Below, one piece after another: positions 51,797-60,496 of a stretch of 64,000 nt of DNA. How positions within the stretch are numbered: the first letter of the stretch is position 1; each line of letters starts with the position of its first letter. This stretch comes from an uncultured Prevotellaceae bacterium (GTDB lineage Bacteria > Bacteroidota > Bacteroidia > Bacteroidales > Bacteroidaceae): assembly GCA_900319225.1 (NCBI GenBank), contig ONNV01000001.1, positions 32,663 through 96,662 of the forward strand, given 5' to 3'. The notes beneath the pieces are model-generated. The model searched no databases and was not told where the DNA came from. It worked only from the letters and a program-made list of their open reading frames with translations. The position numbers and the translations under genes were made by a program.

Positions 51797-54117
51797 GAAA
51801 CAGTTTATCAGTAATAGGTGTATTGCTGCTGGCGGGATGTGGAATGCCGGAGCAGGGAGAGATGAAACTGCACTATGACCAGCCTGCGGAGTTCTTTGAG
51901 GAGGCTCTGCCCATTGGTAACGGCCGGTTGGGGGCTATGGTGTATGGAGGGACAGTTGTGGACAAGATTTCTCTGAACGATATCACTCTCTGGACCGGAG
52001 AGCCGGAGCAAAGGGACAGGCATGTGGATATGGAACTGTATCCCCGCATGACCCGGTGGGGTGAGGCGTGGAAATACGTGGATTCGGTGCGTGAGGCGCT
52101 TGCGGCCGATGATTATCAGCGGGCGGAGCAGCTACAGCATAAGATTCAAGGACATTACAGCGAGAATTACCAGCCACTAGGAACACTTACTATCCGATAC
52201 CCGGAGGCTGAAATAACAGATTATTATAGAGAGTTGGATATATCCGATGCAGTTGCGCGGGTGGAGTATCTGCGTGACGGCAAGCGTTTTGAGGCGGAGT
52301 ATTTTGCATCGGCACCGGATTCTGTGATTGTGGTGAGGTTCAAGAGTGCTGAACCCATTGATGCTGAGTTGGTTCTTGATTATCCGCATCCGCATGAGGC
52401 TGTTTTTGCTGACGGCAGGATTACGGTTGACGGCTATGTGGCATACCATTCTTATCCCAACTATTTCCGGACCAGGCATGAGCGCTTCATGTATTCTCCA
52501 GACAGGGGAATCCATTACCGCACCATACTGCTTGCGGAGTGTGACGGCCGGACTGAGACCGATGGTAAGTCACTGTCCCTTAAAGGTGTAAAGGAGGCGG
52601 TCATCAAGATAGTAAACTCCACATCGTTCAACGGTTTTGACCATGATCCGGTGAAAGAAGGGCTGCCTTACCGTGAACTGGCCGATGCCAACGCGGCGCG
52701 TGTATGCGGCAAAAACTTCGATGAAATCTGGAAAAATCATGCTGCTGACTACAAAAGTTTCTTTGACCGTCTGACAATAAACCTTGGCAAGACCGATCCC
52801 GGAATAAAGGCATTGCCTACCGATGAGCAACTCAAGCTCTACTCGGATGAGAACCAGGCCAATCCGGAGCTGGAGGCTCTTTATTTCCAGTATGGCAGGT
52901 ATCTGCTCATATCATCGTCTCGAACACCCGGCGTTCCCGCCAACCTGCAGGGACTCTGGAACGAGAGCATGGAACCGCCCTGGAGCGGAAACTACACCAT
53001 AAACATCAACCTGCAGGAGAACTACTGGCCTGCCGAGCCTGCAGCACTGCCCGAGATGCATGAGGTGATGCTGGATTATGTGAACAATATGTCCATATCG
53101 GGCATTGAAACGGCCCGCAATTTCCTGGGTGTGGATAAGGGCTGGGCATCGGGCCACAACAGCGATATCTGGGCGACAGCCAATCCGGTGGGCTTAGGGT
53201 CAGGTGATCCCAACTGGGCCAACTGGTATATGTCCGGTCCGTGGCTGGCTACGCATATCTGGGAACATTATCTGTTTACCCGTGACCTGGAGCGCCTTAA
53301 GAAGGATTATTCTGCATTGAAAGGTGCTGCTGAATTCTGTATGGCCTGGCTCATTGAAAAGGATGGCGAGCTGATAACATCGCCCTCTACATCGCCAGAG
53401 AACAAATACATTACCGACAAGGGATTCCATGGCGCGACACTTTACGGCGGAACTGCTGATATCGCGATGATACGGGAATGCCTCATGGATGCTGCCGATG
53501 CCTCACAAGTACTCTCTGATAGTGCCTTCAACCGCAAGGTCCGCTCATGTTTAAGCCGATTGCGCGGGTATCATATAGGGGCCGACGGCCATCTTATGGA
53601 GTGGTACTATGACTGGGCCGATGAGGATCCGCAACACCGCCACCAGTCACATTTGTTCGGAGTATATCCGGGTCATCAGATAAGTGGAGGAGAATATGCC
53701 GATGCCGCACTCAAGACTCTTGAAATAAAGGGGTTTGAGACTACCGGCTGGAGCTGCGGCTGGCGCATAAACCTCTATGCCCGACTCAGGGACGCCGACA
53801 ACGCATACCGTATGTATAGGCGCCTGTTACGCTATATCAGCCCCGACAATTACCGCGGTCCCGATGCCCGCCGTGGAGGAGGCACTTACCCCAATCTGCT
53901 GGATGCCCATTCGCCGTTCCAGATAGACGGCAATTTTGGAGGCTGTGCCGGAGTGATGGAGATGCTGTTGCGCTCTGAGGAAAATCTGGTTGAACCACTG
54001 CCTGCACTGCCCGCCGCCTGGCCTGACGGCTATATCCGCGGCATCCGCACCCGCACCGGCCAGGCCGTTGACCTGGTCTGGAAGAACGGTAAAGTCAAGA
54101 ATTTCAAGATTAAGTGA
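51793..54117 (+). CDS. GH95 family glycosidase, probable 1,2-alpha-L-fucosidase
   Basis: The 774-residue product has a lipoprotein signal (VLLLAGC) and the GH95 layout: N-terminal beta domain (PIGNGRLGAMVYGG), linker and an (alpha/alpha)6 barrel. The residues described for GH95 enzymes align in order: N404 and N406 (INLQENYWPAE), E536 (STSPENKY) and D712 (IDGNFGG). It should release alpha-1,2-fucose from host glycans, perhaps at the cell surface or in the periplasm. Some GH95 act on alpha-L-galactose, so the substrate is likely but not certain. Start ATG 51793 overlaps the stop of the zeta-like gene. It looks unrelated to that gene in function. Confidence 0.9.
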   Translation: MRNSLSVIGVLLLAGCGMPEQGEMKLHYDQPAEFFEEALPIGNGRLGAMVYGGTVVDKISLNDITLWTGEPEQRDRHVDMELYPRMTRWGEAWKYVDSVREALAADDYQRAEQLQHKIQGHYSENYQPLGTLTIRYPEAEITDYYRELDISDAVARVEYLRDGKRFEAEYFASAPDSVIVVRFKSAEPIDAELVLDYPHPHEAVFADGRITVDGYVAYHSYPNYFRTRHERFMYSPDRGIHYRTILLAECDGRTETDGKSLSLKGVKEAVIKIVNSTSFNGFDHDPVKEGLPYRELADANAARVCGKNFDEIWKNHAADYKSFFDRLTINLGKTDPGIKALPTDEQLKLYSDENQANPELEALYFQYGRYLLISSSRTPGVPANLQGLWNESMEPPWSGNYTININLQENYWPAEPAALPEMHEVMLDYVNNMSISGIETARNFLGVDKGWASGHNSDIWATANPVGLGSGDPNWANWYMSGPWLATHIWEHYLFTRDLERLKKDYSALKGAAEFCMAWLIEKDGELITSPSTSPENKYITDKGFHGATLYGGTADIAMIRECLMDAADASQVLSDSAFNRKVRSCLSRLRGYHIGADGHLMEWYYDWADEDPQHRHQSHLFGVYPGHQISGGEYADAALKTLEIKGFETTGWSCGWRINLYARLRDADNAYRMYRRLLRYISPDNYRGPDARRGGGTYPNLLDAHSPFQIDGNFGGCAGVMEMLLRSEENLVEPLPALPAAWPDGYIRGIRTRTGQAVDLVWKNGKVKNFKIK

Positions 54118-54125
54118 GGCAATTA

Positions 54126-55352
54126 TTACTCGCTCTTGATTGCGTTGAAACGGAACTGGAGAAGGATGGGATTGTCATCGTTCTGTAGTTTCAGGGAGTC
54201 AACTATTGCACGGCCCAGGTCACTCATGGCGGCAGAATTGTCTATCAGATCCTGACTGTTAGTTATTTCACCTACCATTGATGTGCTGTTCATGGAATTG
54301 AATCTGCAATCCAGATTAAGGCCGGGAACAGTAAGACCACGATAGCTTACTCCCTTCTTTCCGTCATTGAGGTAATATAAACGGGTAAACGTGTTGCCGT
54401 GGTTTTGGAGATAGGTGTATGAGAAACTGGTGATGTTGCCATTCTGAGCGGCATTCCATACATATGGCAGACAGCAATCGTTTGGTCCCCATAGAGCATA
54501 AGCCAATAACTCTTCGGCAATATCGCTTACATCTTCATCCATATCCTTGGAATCAGCCTCATCAAAGAGTTTCTTGGGTACACCCTTGTCTGCGAATGTA
54601 AAACGCAAGACCGTACGCAAGCTGTCACCCTCTATCCTGCAGACAGAGCCTATATAACCCATTAATGTGATTATGGGATTGTCCTTGTTTGTGTTGGAGG
54701 CAAAATCCTCAAACGCATTATTGTGATATGCCCAGTTCGTAGTATGCAAAACAACGGAGTCCTTGATGTGGTTTATATCATAAAGCACCGTCCTGGCCTG
54801 GCCGGTGAATGAATAATATGATTCATAGGGATAGTGAACCAGAGCCAGGACACGTCCATTACCCAGTTCTCCAATATCATCTATATGGATGTCCTGTCCA
54901 AGCTCACTAACGCCGGCAAATGTCATATCGGGAATGTGATATTTTAATACGCCCATTCCATCGCTATAATTCACCCACACGTGCAGAATGTCATTGGCCT
55001 CATCAAGACATGCAATCTTATTGATTCCTATATACTCTCCCGGACCGCGTCCAACGCGTTCCAGAGTTGAAACCAGATTTCCCGTATTGTCAAACAGATA
55101 TAAACGCGATGCACCTATACCTCCGCTGTTAGGAGCATATCCCAGAATCCAATTGTCATAGAACCGGTAGTACATACCATTATCCAGGGGCTCACCGGAT
55201 TTAAGGCGAATAATCCGGATATCTGTAGCCACATCAGTAAGATTGACATCGATGGCCTTCTCCGGATCTACCATAAAGACATCATTCTTTAAGTTGCTGC
55301 CGCATCCGCAAAGCACGGCGGCAAGTGCAAACATACAAACAGGATTTTTCAT
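54126..55352 (-). CDS. Six-bladed beta-propeller lipoprotein (DUF5128-like)
   Basis: The 408-residue product has a lipoprotein signal (VLCGC) and a propeller of repeated strands. The start ATDIRIIRLKSGEPLDNGMY and the phrase LYLFDNTGNLVSTLERVGRG PGEY agree with the DUF5128/six-bladed propeller family common in Bacteroides carbohydrate loci. It is probably exposed or periplasmic. It lies eight bases from the convergent fucosidase gene, which may reflect linked sugar use. The promoter has TATATTTG at 55375-55382. Confidence 0.82.
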   Translation of the reverse strand: MKNPVCMFALAAVLCGCGSNLKNDVFMVDPEKAIDVNLTDVATDIRIIRLKSGEPLDNGMYYRFYDNWILGYAPNSGGIGASRLYLFDNTGNLVSTLERVGRGPGEYIGINKIACLDEANDILHVWVNYSDGMGVLKYHIPDMTFAGVSELGQDIHIDDIGELGNGRVLALVHYPYESYYSFTGQARTVLYDINHIKDSVVLHTTNWAYHNNAFEDFASNTNKDNPIITLMGYIGSVCRIEGDSLRTVLRFTFADKGVPKKLFDEADSKDMDEDVSDIAEELLAYALWGPNDCCLPYVWNAAQNGNITSFSYTYLQNHGNTFTRLYYLNDGKKGVSYRGLTVPGLNLDCRFNSMNSTSMVGEITNSQDLIDNSAAMSDLGRAIVDSLKLQNDDNPILLQFRFNAIKSE

Positions 55353-55389
55353 ATAAAGGGACTTTTAATTTCTGCAAATATAAACAAAG

Positions 55390-55430
55390 GGTGACAAAGG
55401 GTGCCAAAGGGGACGGTTCTTTTTGTCACC
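55390..55430. repeat. REP-like element with the same core as 27953-28053
   Basis: The core AAAGGGGACGGTTCT (55406-55420) is identical to that of the long inverted repeat, but the flanking stem is GGTGACAAA/TTTGTCACC instead of GGGCACA/TGTGCCC. It overlaps the stop codon of the methyltransferase gene. Confidence 0.7.
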
Positions 55431-56628
55431 TTCTCAGATCCAGCAGTACTCGCTTGGAGTCGCTTAGGGTGGTGGCTATCAGGTAGCGGGCGCCTCCGTC
55501 ACGGAGTTTGAGGCGCTGTTGCAGCTTGGGGGCAGACTCAGGGAAGTTCCTAACGGATAGATTGGCCTGGGTCTTTGTTAAGGCTGAGAGCGAGCGTTTG
55601 TCAAAGGGGATAATTCCTTCTATCCGGAACGTACGGCCGGGGAATGACTCCGGCTTTTTCTTGCTCCAGAACAGGTGAGTATCCGGGTGTAGGAGGGCTG
55701 TGCCGGTCTTTGCTGCGATGGAGCGGAACAGGGCGCTTTTCATATATGGGGCCGATGGCTCACAGATGTAGGTGCCGGGCTGCAGTAAGGCTGCATCTGC
55801 AATGGGCAGGGGCAGGGCTGCATCTGCGCTTTTGACCGATGAAACCGCGCTTTCAGGTGTTCCGTCTGCCTTTATGTCAACTGCGGTGAGTGTGGGCTCT
55901 GCGTCAAAACCGCGCTGCATTAGCAGGGTAATCTCCTTGCACTCTCCCTCCAGTCCTATGATGAGAACGTGGCTTACGTGCCTGAGCTCCGTGAGGGCGC
56001 GGCTTACATCCAGCATGGGTGAGAGCTTGACCATTACGTTTGGAGCAATGCGTAGCAGGTCATCCTGCAGCGCTACGGTATCAGGCTGGCAGTCACTGAT
56101 GGATATGAGCTTGCGTCCGGCATCGCCGCGGCGGGCGGGGTCAAGGTAGATAAGGTCAAGAGAATCAGGCTCCAGGCGTGAAATGAATTCCTCGGCTGTA
56201 CCGCTGCTTATCTCAATCTCCGGTCGGCCCAGGGCCTTGTAGTTTGTCCGGGCGCAGTCGCAGAGTTCTATAGACATTTCATTATAGAAGGTGTGGGATG
56301 CACTTTTGGAAATGAAGTAGCAATCCACACCGAATCCGCCGGTGATATCGGCCATTTTAAAGTCATTACCTATCAGTTCCTTGATCGCAGATGCCTTATA
56401 CTGAGCGATATACTGTGAGGTGCACTGCTCAAGTGACAGATGCTTGGGATAGACAATACCGTCTGTGGCAGCCCATAAGGGAATCTTGACGCGAGCCGCC
56501 TGCCAGCCTGAGATCTGTGTCAGGGCATACTGCATATCCACTCCGTCGGGGTGGGCGCTTAGGGCCAGAGTGCGGACATCGGCCGTAAGATGCTCATGAA
56601 TAAACTGTTCAGTCAGGTTATTTGCCAT
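55426..56628 (-). CDS. Class I SAM methyltransferase with THUMP-like domain
   Basis: The 400-residue product has a central Rossmann methyltransferase: FKMADITGGFGVDCYFIS (SAM loop) and DLIYLDPARRGDAGRKL, which resembles RNA/DNA methyltransferases. The C-terminus (about 290-400) has the THUMP-like region (PYMKSALFRSIAAKTGT onward). It corresponds to the PG_1098-type family of Bacteroidetes and probably methylates RNA. The target is unknown. Its promoter has TAATTTTG at 56637-56644, and its stop lies in a REP-like element. Confidence 0.85.
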   Translation of the reverse strand: MANNLTEQFIHEHLTADVRTLALSAHPDGVDMQYALTQISGWQAARVKIPLWAATDGIVYPKHLSLEQCTSQYIAQYKASAIKELIGNDFKMADITGGFGVDCYFISKSASHTFYNEMSIELCDCARTNYKALGRPEIEISSGTAEEFISRLEPDSLDLIYLDPARRGDAGRKLISISDCQPDTVALQDDLLRIAPNVMVKLSPMLDVSRALTELRHVSHVLIIGLEGECKEITLLMQRGFDAEPTLTAVDIKADGTPESAVSSVKSADAALPLPIADAALLQPGTYICEPSAPYMKSALFRSIAAKTGTALLHPDTHLFWSKKKPESFPGRTFRIEGIIPFDKRSLSALTKTQANLSVRNFPESAPKLQQRLKLRDGGARYLIATTLSDSKRVLLDLRR

Positions 56629-56636
56629 ATTGTCTT

Positions 56637-56644
56637 CAAAATTA
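56637..56644 (-). promoter_or_regulatory. -7 element of the methyltransferase gene
   Basis: TAATTTTG on the minus strand, nine bases from the ATG. The divergent carboxylesterase gene has only a weak TACTTTCA (56657-56664). Confidence 0.5.
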
Positions 56645-56687
56645 GAAAGTTTTTACTACTTTCACGTCATTAAAACCAAAGTGCTTT

Positions 56688-58181
56688 ATGAAGAAACTGT
56701 TTTTTGCTTTGGCCGGCATGCTGGCACTTGTGGCATGCGGCAATCAGGACGGTGGCCCCGTGCTCACCATTGAGGGTGGACAGATACAGGGCGTTCCTAC
56801 CGATATCAAGGGAGTAACCGTATACCGCGGCATTCCTTTTGCAGCACCTCCTACAGGGCAGAACCGCTGGAAGGCTCCGCAGCCAGTTATTCCATGGGAA
56901 GGAGTGAGACTCTGTGACAAGTTCGGTCATCCGCCATTCCAGGCAGCCCATTATCCCGGCGGTTACACAACCGAGTGGGGATACGGCGATGAGGCTCCCT
57001 ACAGTGAGGACTGCCTCTATCTTAACGTGTGGACCAAGAAACCCGGACAGACCGATGCCAAGCTGCCTGTTGCCATCTGGATATTCGGCGGCGGCATGCG
57101 CGAGGGCTGGGGATCGGAGCCTGAGTTTGACGGTCAGGAGTGGGCTAATAAGGATGTTGTACTGGTATCGTTCAACTACCGCGTAGGTCCGTTCGGATTC
57201 TTTGCACATCCTGAGCTTTCGGCCGAGGATCCCGAGCATGCAACCGGCAACTGGGGTACTCTGGACCAGATTGAGGCTATGAAGTGGGTTAAGAAGAATA
57301 TCGCCCAGTTTGGCGGTGATCCCGATAACGTGATGATATTCGGACAGAGTGCCGGATCACGCAGTGTCAAGTTCCTTAGCGCATCACCCCTGACCAAGGG
57401 CCTGTTCAACAAGGCTGTGATAATGAGCGGAAGCGGACTTGTCAAGCCGCGTCCCCAGAGTGCAGCTGCACCCGCAGGCCGTGGCGGTATGGGAATGGGC
57501 ATGGGAATGCCCCAGCAGGGTATGACCACACTGGCCGAGGCCGAGGCATCGACCAAGGAGGTCTGTGACTGGGCTAACCTGACCACTCTACGTCAGCTGC
57601 GTGGTGCCAGCACCGAGACCATATTCGCCCTGGGCGGCCTTTACACCAACGTTACCGGAAAGCGCAGCATACTGACCGCATCTCCCATATCACCTTATAT
57701 AGACGGATATGTGCTGACTGAGTCATTTGATGACGCCTGCCTGGACGGTTCTTTGGCACAGGTTCCTTACCTGATTGGCTACACACTGAACGATGCAGGC
57801 AATATGGGTACACAGATTGTGGATTTCTGTCTTAACCGTGAGGAGATGGGCGGCAAGGCATACGCCTACCAGTTTGCACGTCCGCTGCCCGGTGAGAATC
57901 CTCTGGTAACCAACAGACTGCGTGGTGCTTTCCACTCATCGGACCTGTGGTTTGTATTCAAGTCACTCAAACACTGCTGGCGTCCCTGGACCCAGGGTGA
58001 CTGGGATCTGTCAGAGAAGATGCTCACAGCATGGTCCAACTTTGCCAAGTACGGTGATCCCTGCGGTCCCGACGGCGGTGACTGGAAACCGCTCACCAAG
58101 GACAACCAGCAGTTCATGATATTCAAGCTGGACGAGAATGATGTAGAGGCATCCGAGCTGGGCAATCCTTTGGCCAGATAA
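56688..58181 (+). CDS. Type-B carboxylesterase lipoprotein
   Basis: The 497-residue product has a lipoprotein signal (LVACGN) and the type-B carboxylesterase fold: the EDCLYLNVW box, oxyanion GGG region (WIFGGGM), S221 in GQSAGS and His in GAFHSSDLW. It should hydrolyse esters in the envelope, perhaps acetyl or feruloyl groups on glycans. A Gly/Met-rich insertion (about 260-275) is unusual. A short hairpin (58187-58203) separates it from the convergent AraC gene. Confidence 0.88.
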   Translation: MKKLFFALAGMLALVACGNQDGGPVLTIEGGQIQGVPTDIKGVTVYRGIPFAAPPTGQNRWKAPQPVIPWEGVRLCDKFGHPPFQAAHYPGGYTTEWGYGDEAPYSEDCLYLNVWTKKPGQTDAKLPVAIWIFGGGMREGWGSEPEFDGQEWANKDVVLVSFNYRVGPFGFFAHPELSAEDPEHATGNWGTLDQIEAMKWVKKNIAQFGGDPDNVMIFGQSAGSRSVKFLSASPLTKGLFNKAVIMSGSGLVKPRPQSAAAPAGRGGMGMGMGMPQQGMTTLAEAEASTKEVCDWANLTTLRQLRGASTETIFALGGLYTNVTGKRSILTASPISPYIDGYVLTESFDDACLDGSLAQVPYLIGYTLNDAGNMGTQIVDFCLNREEMGGKAYAYQFARPLPGENPLVTNRLRGAFHSSDLWFVFKSLKHCWRPWTQGDWDLSEKMLTAWSNFAKYGDPCGPDGGDWKPLTKDNQQFMIFKLDENDVEASELGNPLAR

Positions 58182-58186
58182 ATTAG

Positions 58187-58203
58187 GTCAGGCAAAACCT
58201 GAC
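58187..58203. terminator. Weak bidirectional hairpin between convergent genes
   Basis: GTCAGG and CCTGAC enclose CAAAA. There is no clear T run, so it is at best a weak or Rho-assisted stop. Confidence 0.3.
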
Positions 58204-58215
58204 AGACTGTAGAGA

Positions 58216-59289
58216 TTAAAGACGGACTGATCCTGTCCAGTCAGATGGGGATTTGCCGGTGATGTTCCTGAAGTTTCGGCGGAAGGATTCCTCGCTGGCA
58301 AATCCTGACATCTCGGCAACCTGGGCGACGGACAGTTTTCCGTCTTTTTCCATTATCTCCTTGGCGTACTCGACTCTGTAAGTGTTGACGTACAGGGCAA
58401 ATGACTTGCCGCTGTGAGAGTTGATGCTTGCGGATACGTATGTGCGGTTGCTGCCTATCGATTTGGCCAGGTCCACAACTGAAAGGCCGGGCTGAAGGTA
58501 CATCTTTTCATTCTCCATCTTTTCCTGTATTACATTGAAAAGGACGGAGTCTTCATCTTTATCCGTCGGTATAATATCCTCCTTGAGCTCATTCTCCATC
58601 TGGTATGCTCCGAAACGGTATCGGAAACCCACATATGCGATGGCGTAAATGGTGCCCGCAAACAGTACTGAAGGTACAGCAAGAACTTCCTTCCCCATAA
58701 AGAAACGCTGTCCCAGAATGCTCAGTATCACGGTACAGAGTGCTGCAGTGAACTGTACTGCAGCCAGAATTATTATGGGTTTTGCGGTCTTTCCCTCAAT
58801 CTCCGAGTAGGAGTCATAGACACTGCGGTCAAATGCGGTGAGTTTTATGAGGCTGATTACGCACACAAGAATGGTCTGGACAGGGCGTACAATCCTGATG
58901 AAAGTGTCCGTAAATACATATTGCAGTCCTAATGTGAGTGTCAGTATACTTGCTGCGGCGGCTATCAGGCCGGGAGTGAACAGCAGTGCTATCTCAAACT
59001 TGCCCGGATTGCTATAATCTGTTATGCTCTTGATGTAGAGGCAGTATAACGGATATGTGGTTAGGGTTGCCCATGAATATAATACGGTCAATACGTTATT
59101 TCCGTTGGCGGAATCGGCCGTGCTGTAATAATCGGCATGGTATAGAAACAATATCATGGAAACGAACAGGAACAATCCCAGGTATTGCTGGGACTTGTTC
59201 AGTTCCCTGTAACTGATAGCTGCATGGACCGTCCAAAACAGACAGACCATGAAGGGGAGCATAGGAATAAGATTATCTATTACAGCCAT
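58216..59289 (-). CDS. Membrane-anchored AraC-family regulator
   Basis: The 357-residue product has seven membrane segments (about 1-230) and an AraC-type double HTH (about 250-355; VVDLAKSIGSNRTYVSASIN and EESFRRNFRNITGKSPSDW). It is built like the regulator at 21199 and the HTH-less protein at 14231. The ATG at 59289 is chosen over the TTG at 59301. The -7 element TATCTTTG (59299-59306) lies ten bases away, so the mRNA may be almost leaderless. Its target might be the neighbouring esterase or lipoprotein genes, but this is a guess. Confidence 0.86.
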   Translation of the reverse strand: MAVIDNLIPMLPFMVCLFWTVHAAISYRELNKSQQYLGLFLFVSMILFLYHADYYSTADSANGNNVLTVLYSWATLTTYPLYCLYIKSITDYSNPGKFEIALLFTPGLIAAAASILTLTLGLQYVFTDTFIRIVRPVQTILVCVISLIKLTAFDRSVYDSYSEIEGKTAKPIIILAAVQFTAALCTVILSILGQRFFMGKEVLAVPSVLFAGTIYAIAYVGFRYRFGAYQMENELKEDIIPTDKDEDSVLFNVIQEKMENEKMYLQPGLSVVDLAKSIGSNRTYVSASINSHSGKSFALYVNTYRVEYAKEIMEKDGKLSVAQVAEMSGFASEESFRRNFRNITGKSPSDWTGSVRL

Positions 59290-59298
59290 ACTTGGTCG

Positions 59299-59306
59299 CA
59301 AAGATA
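59299..59306 (-). promoter_or_regulatory. -7 element of the 58216 regulator
   Basis: TATCTTTG on the minus strand, with the ATG ten bases downstream of its nearer end. No -33 element was found at the usual spacing. Confidence 0.5.
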
Positions 59307-59403
59307 TAGTTTTGTACGATATGACCGTTTAATTTCTGTTTTGAATGGCCTTTGAGCAATAATAATCGCAACTTAGGGGCACAATTTCTAAACATAAAAA
59401 CTA

Positions 59404-59928
59404 ATGAAAAAATTTCCGTTTTTGATTGTTGCTGCAGCTATGCTGGGCATGTCCTTTTCATCATGTGACAAAGAGAATGAAGATGATTCAAATGTAAATG
59501 CCTCAATTGAAGGTCGCTGGGACGGTTACCGTCAAGGTGATGAGATAGGTCAAGAGATGCAGAGCATGACTCTTATCATCAAGGGTAATGAAGTGGATGT
59601 CTATATAATTCCATGGGGAGATCACCTTAAAGGAACATTTACCTATAATGGCGATTCACTCTCTTTCTCATTCAAGAATGAAAACGCTTATGACGCCCTT
59701 ATCAAGTATAGTCAGGATTCATGGAGCTGGTCAATCTCTGACGGTGCATTGGATCCCGAGACATTGGAACTTGCATATACCGATGAACTTCCGTATCGCT
59801 GGTATGTTATGGATGCGAATCAGTTTAACACAGATGTGGATTTCCTGAGTTCCTTTGCTTTCAAGGCAATTGATGAAAATACAGCAGTTGGAGGCCCCAT
59901 GAACCTTCAGTTTAAAAAGAAGAAGTAA
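59404..59928 (+). CDS. Lipocalin-like lipoprotein
   Basis: The 174-residue product has a lipoprotein signal with lipobox MSFSSC and a small beta-barrel type domain beginning IEGRWDGYRQGDE and containing GTFTYNGDSLSF, the pattern of Bacteroidetes lipocalin-like lipoproteins. It is probably an outer-membrane-attached binding protein. It is the first of two tandem copies 18 bases apart. Ligand unknown. Confidence 0.75.
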   Translation: MKKFPFLIVAAAMLGMSFSSCDKENEDDSNVNASIEGRWDGYRQGDEIGQEMQSMTLIIKGNEVDVYIIPWGDHLKGTFTYNGDSLSFSFKNENAYDALIKYSQDSWSWSISDGALDPETLELAYTDELPYRWYVMDANQFNTDVDFLSSFAFKAIDENTAVGGPMNLQFKKKK

Positions 59929-59946
59929 ACACTAAACAAACTGATT

Positions 59947-60447
59947 ATGAAATCAATAATGCGTTATATCCTTGCAGCTGTTGTTATCAGTCTGTCATTT
60001 ACGGCATGTGACAATGAAAAAGAGGAAACTACTGAAGGTACTGTCCTAGAGGGTAAATGGTCCCATTCAGAAAGGACCGAATATGATAACAACGGCTATG
60101 CTGTCCAGGCTGAGAGCTTTACCTTTAAGGGGAATACATTTATTCTGGAAAGTTCAGAAACAGGTGTAAATCCATATGGTGAACCCTGGGGGTACGGTCA
60201 TAAACTGACAGGAACCTTTACCTGTTCCGAATCCACATTTACCATCAAGGTCCAGAAGTTCTACGGTTTCAACAACGATGATGAACAATTTGATTGGCAT
60301 GAGTATGAGGAAGGAATGGTAGGCCAGAGCTATACATTCAGCTATCAGATTGAGGAAGGACAATCTTTGGGCGTGACCGCACCGGGAGATTTTGTGCTTG
60401 GCGGAGGTTCATATCTGGGTGAAGACCAGGTATGGTACGCCAAATAA
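59947..60447 (+). CDS. Lipocalin-like lipoprotein, paralogue
   Basis: The 166-residue product has a lipoprotein signal (SFTAC) and the same plan as its neighbour: LEGKWSHSERTE at the start and LTGTFTCSESTFTIKV in the middle, ending LGEDQVWYAK. Similarity to the first copy is clear in pattern but low in sequence, so the duplication is old. The terminator at 60503-60546 would end this transcript. Confidence 0.72.
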   Translation: MKSIMRYILAAVVISLSFTACDNEKEETTEGTVLEGKWSHSERTEYDNNGYAVQAESFTFKGNTFILESSETGVNPYGEPWGYGHKLTGTFTCSESTFTIKVQKFYGFNNDDEQFDWHEYEEGMVGQSYTFSYQIEEGQSLGVTAPGDFVLGGGSYLGEDQVWYAK

Positions 60448-60496
60448 AGAGATAAATCGGTTGTTATACTGAACACCTTTAACCAACTTGCCGGTA

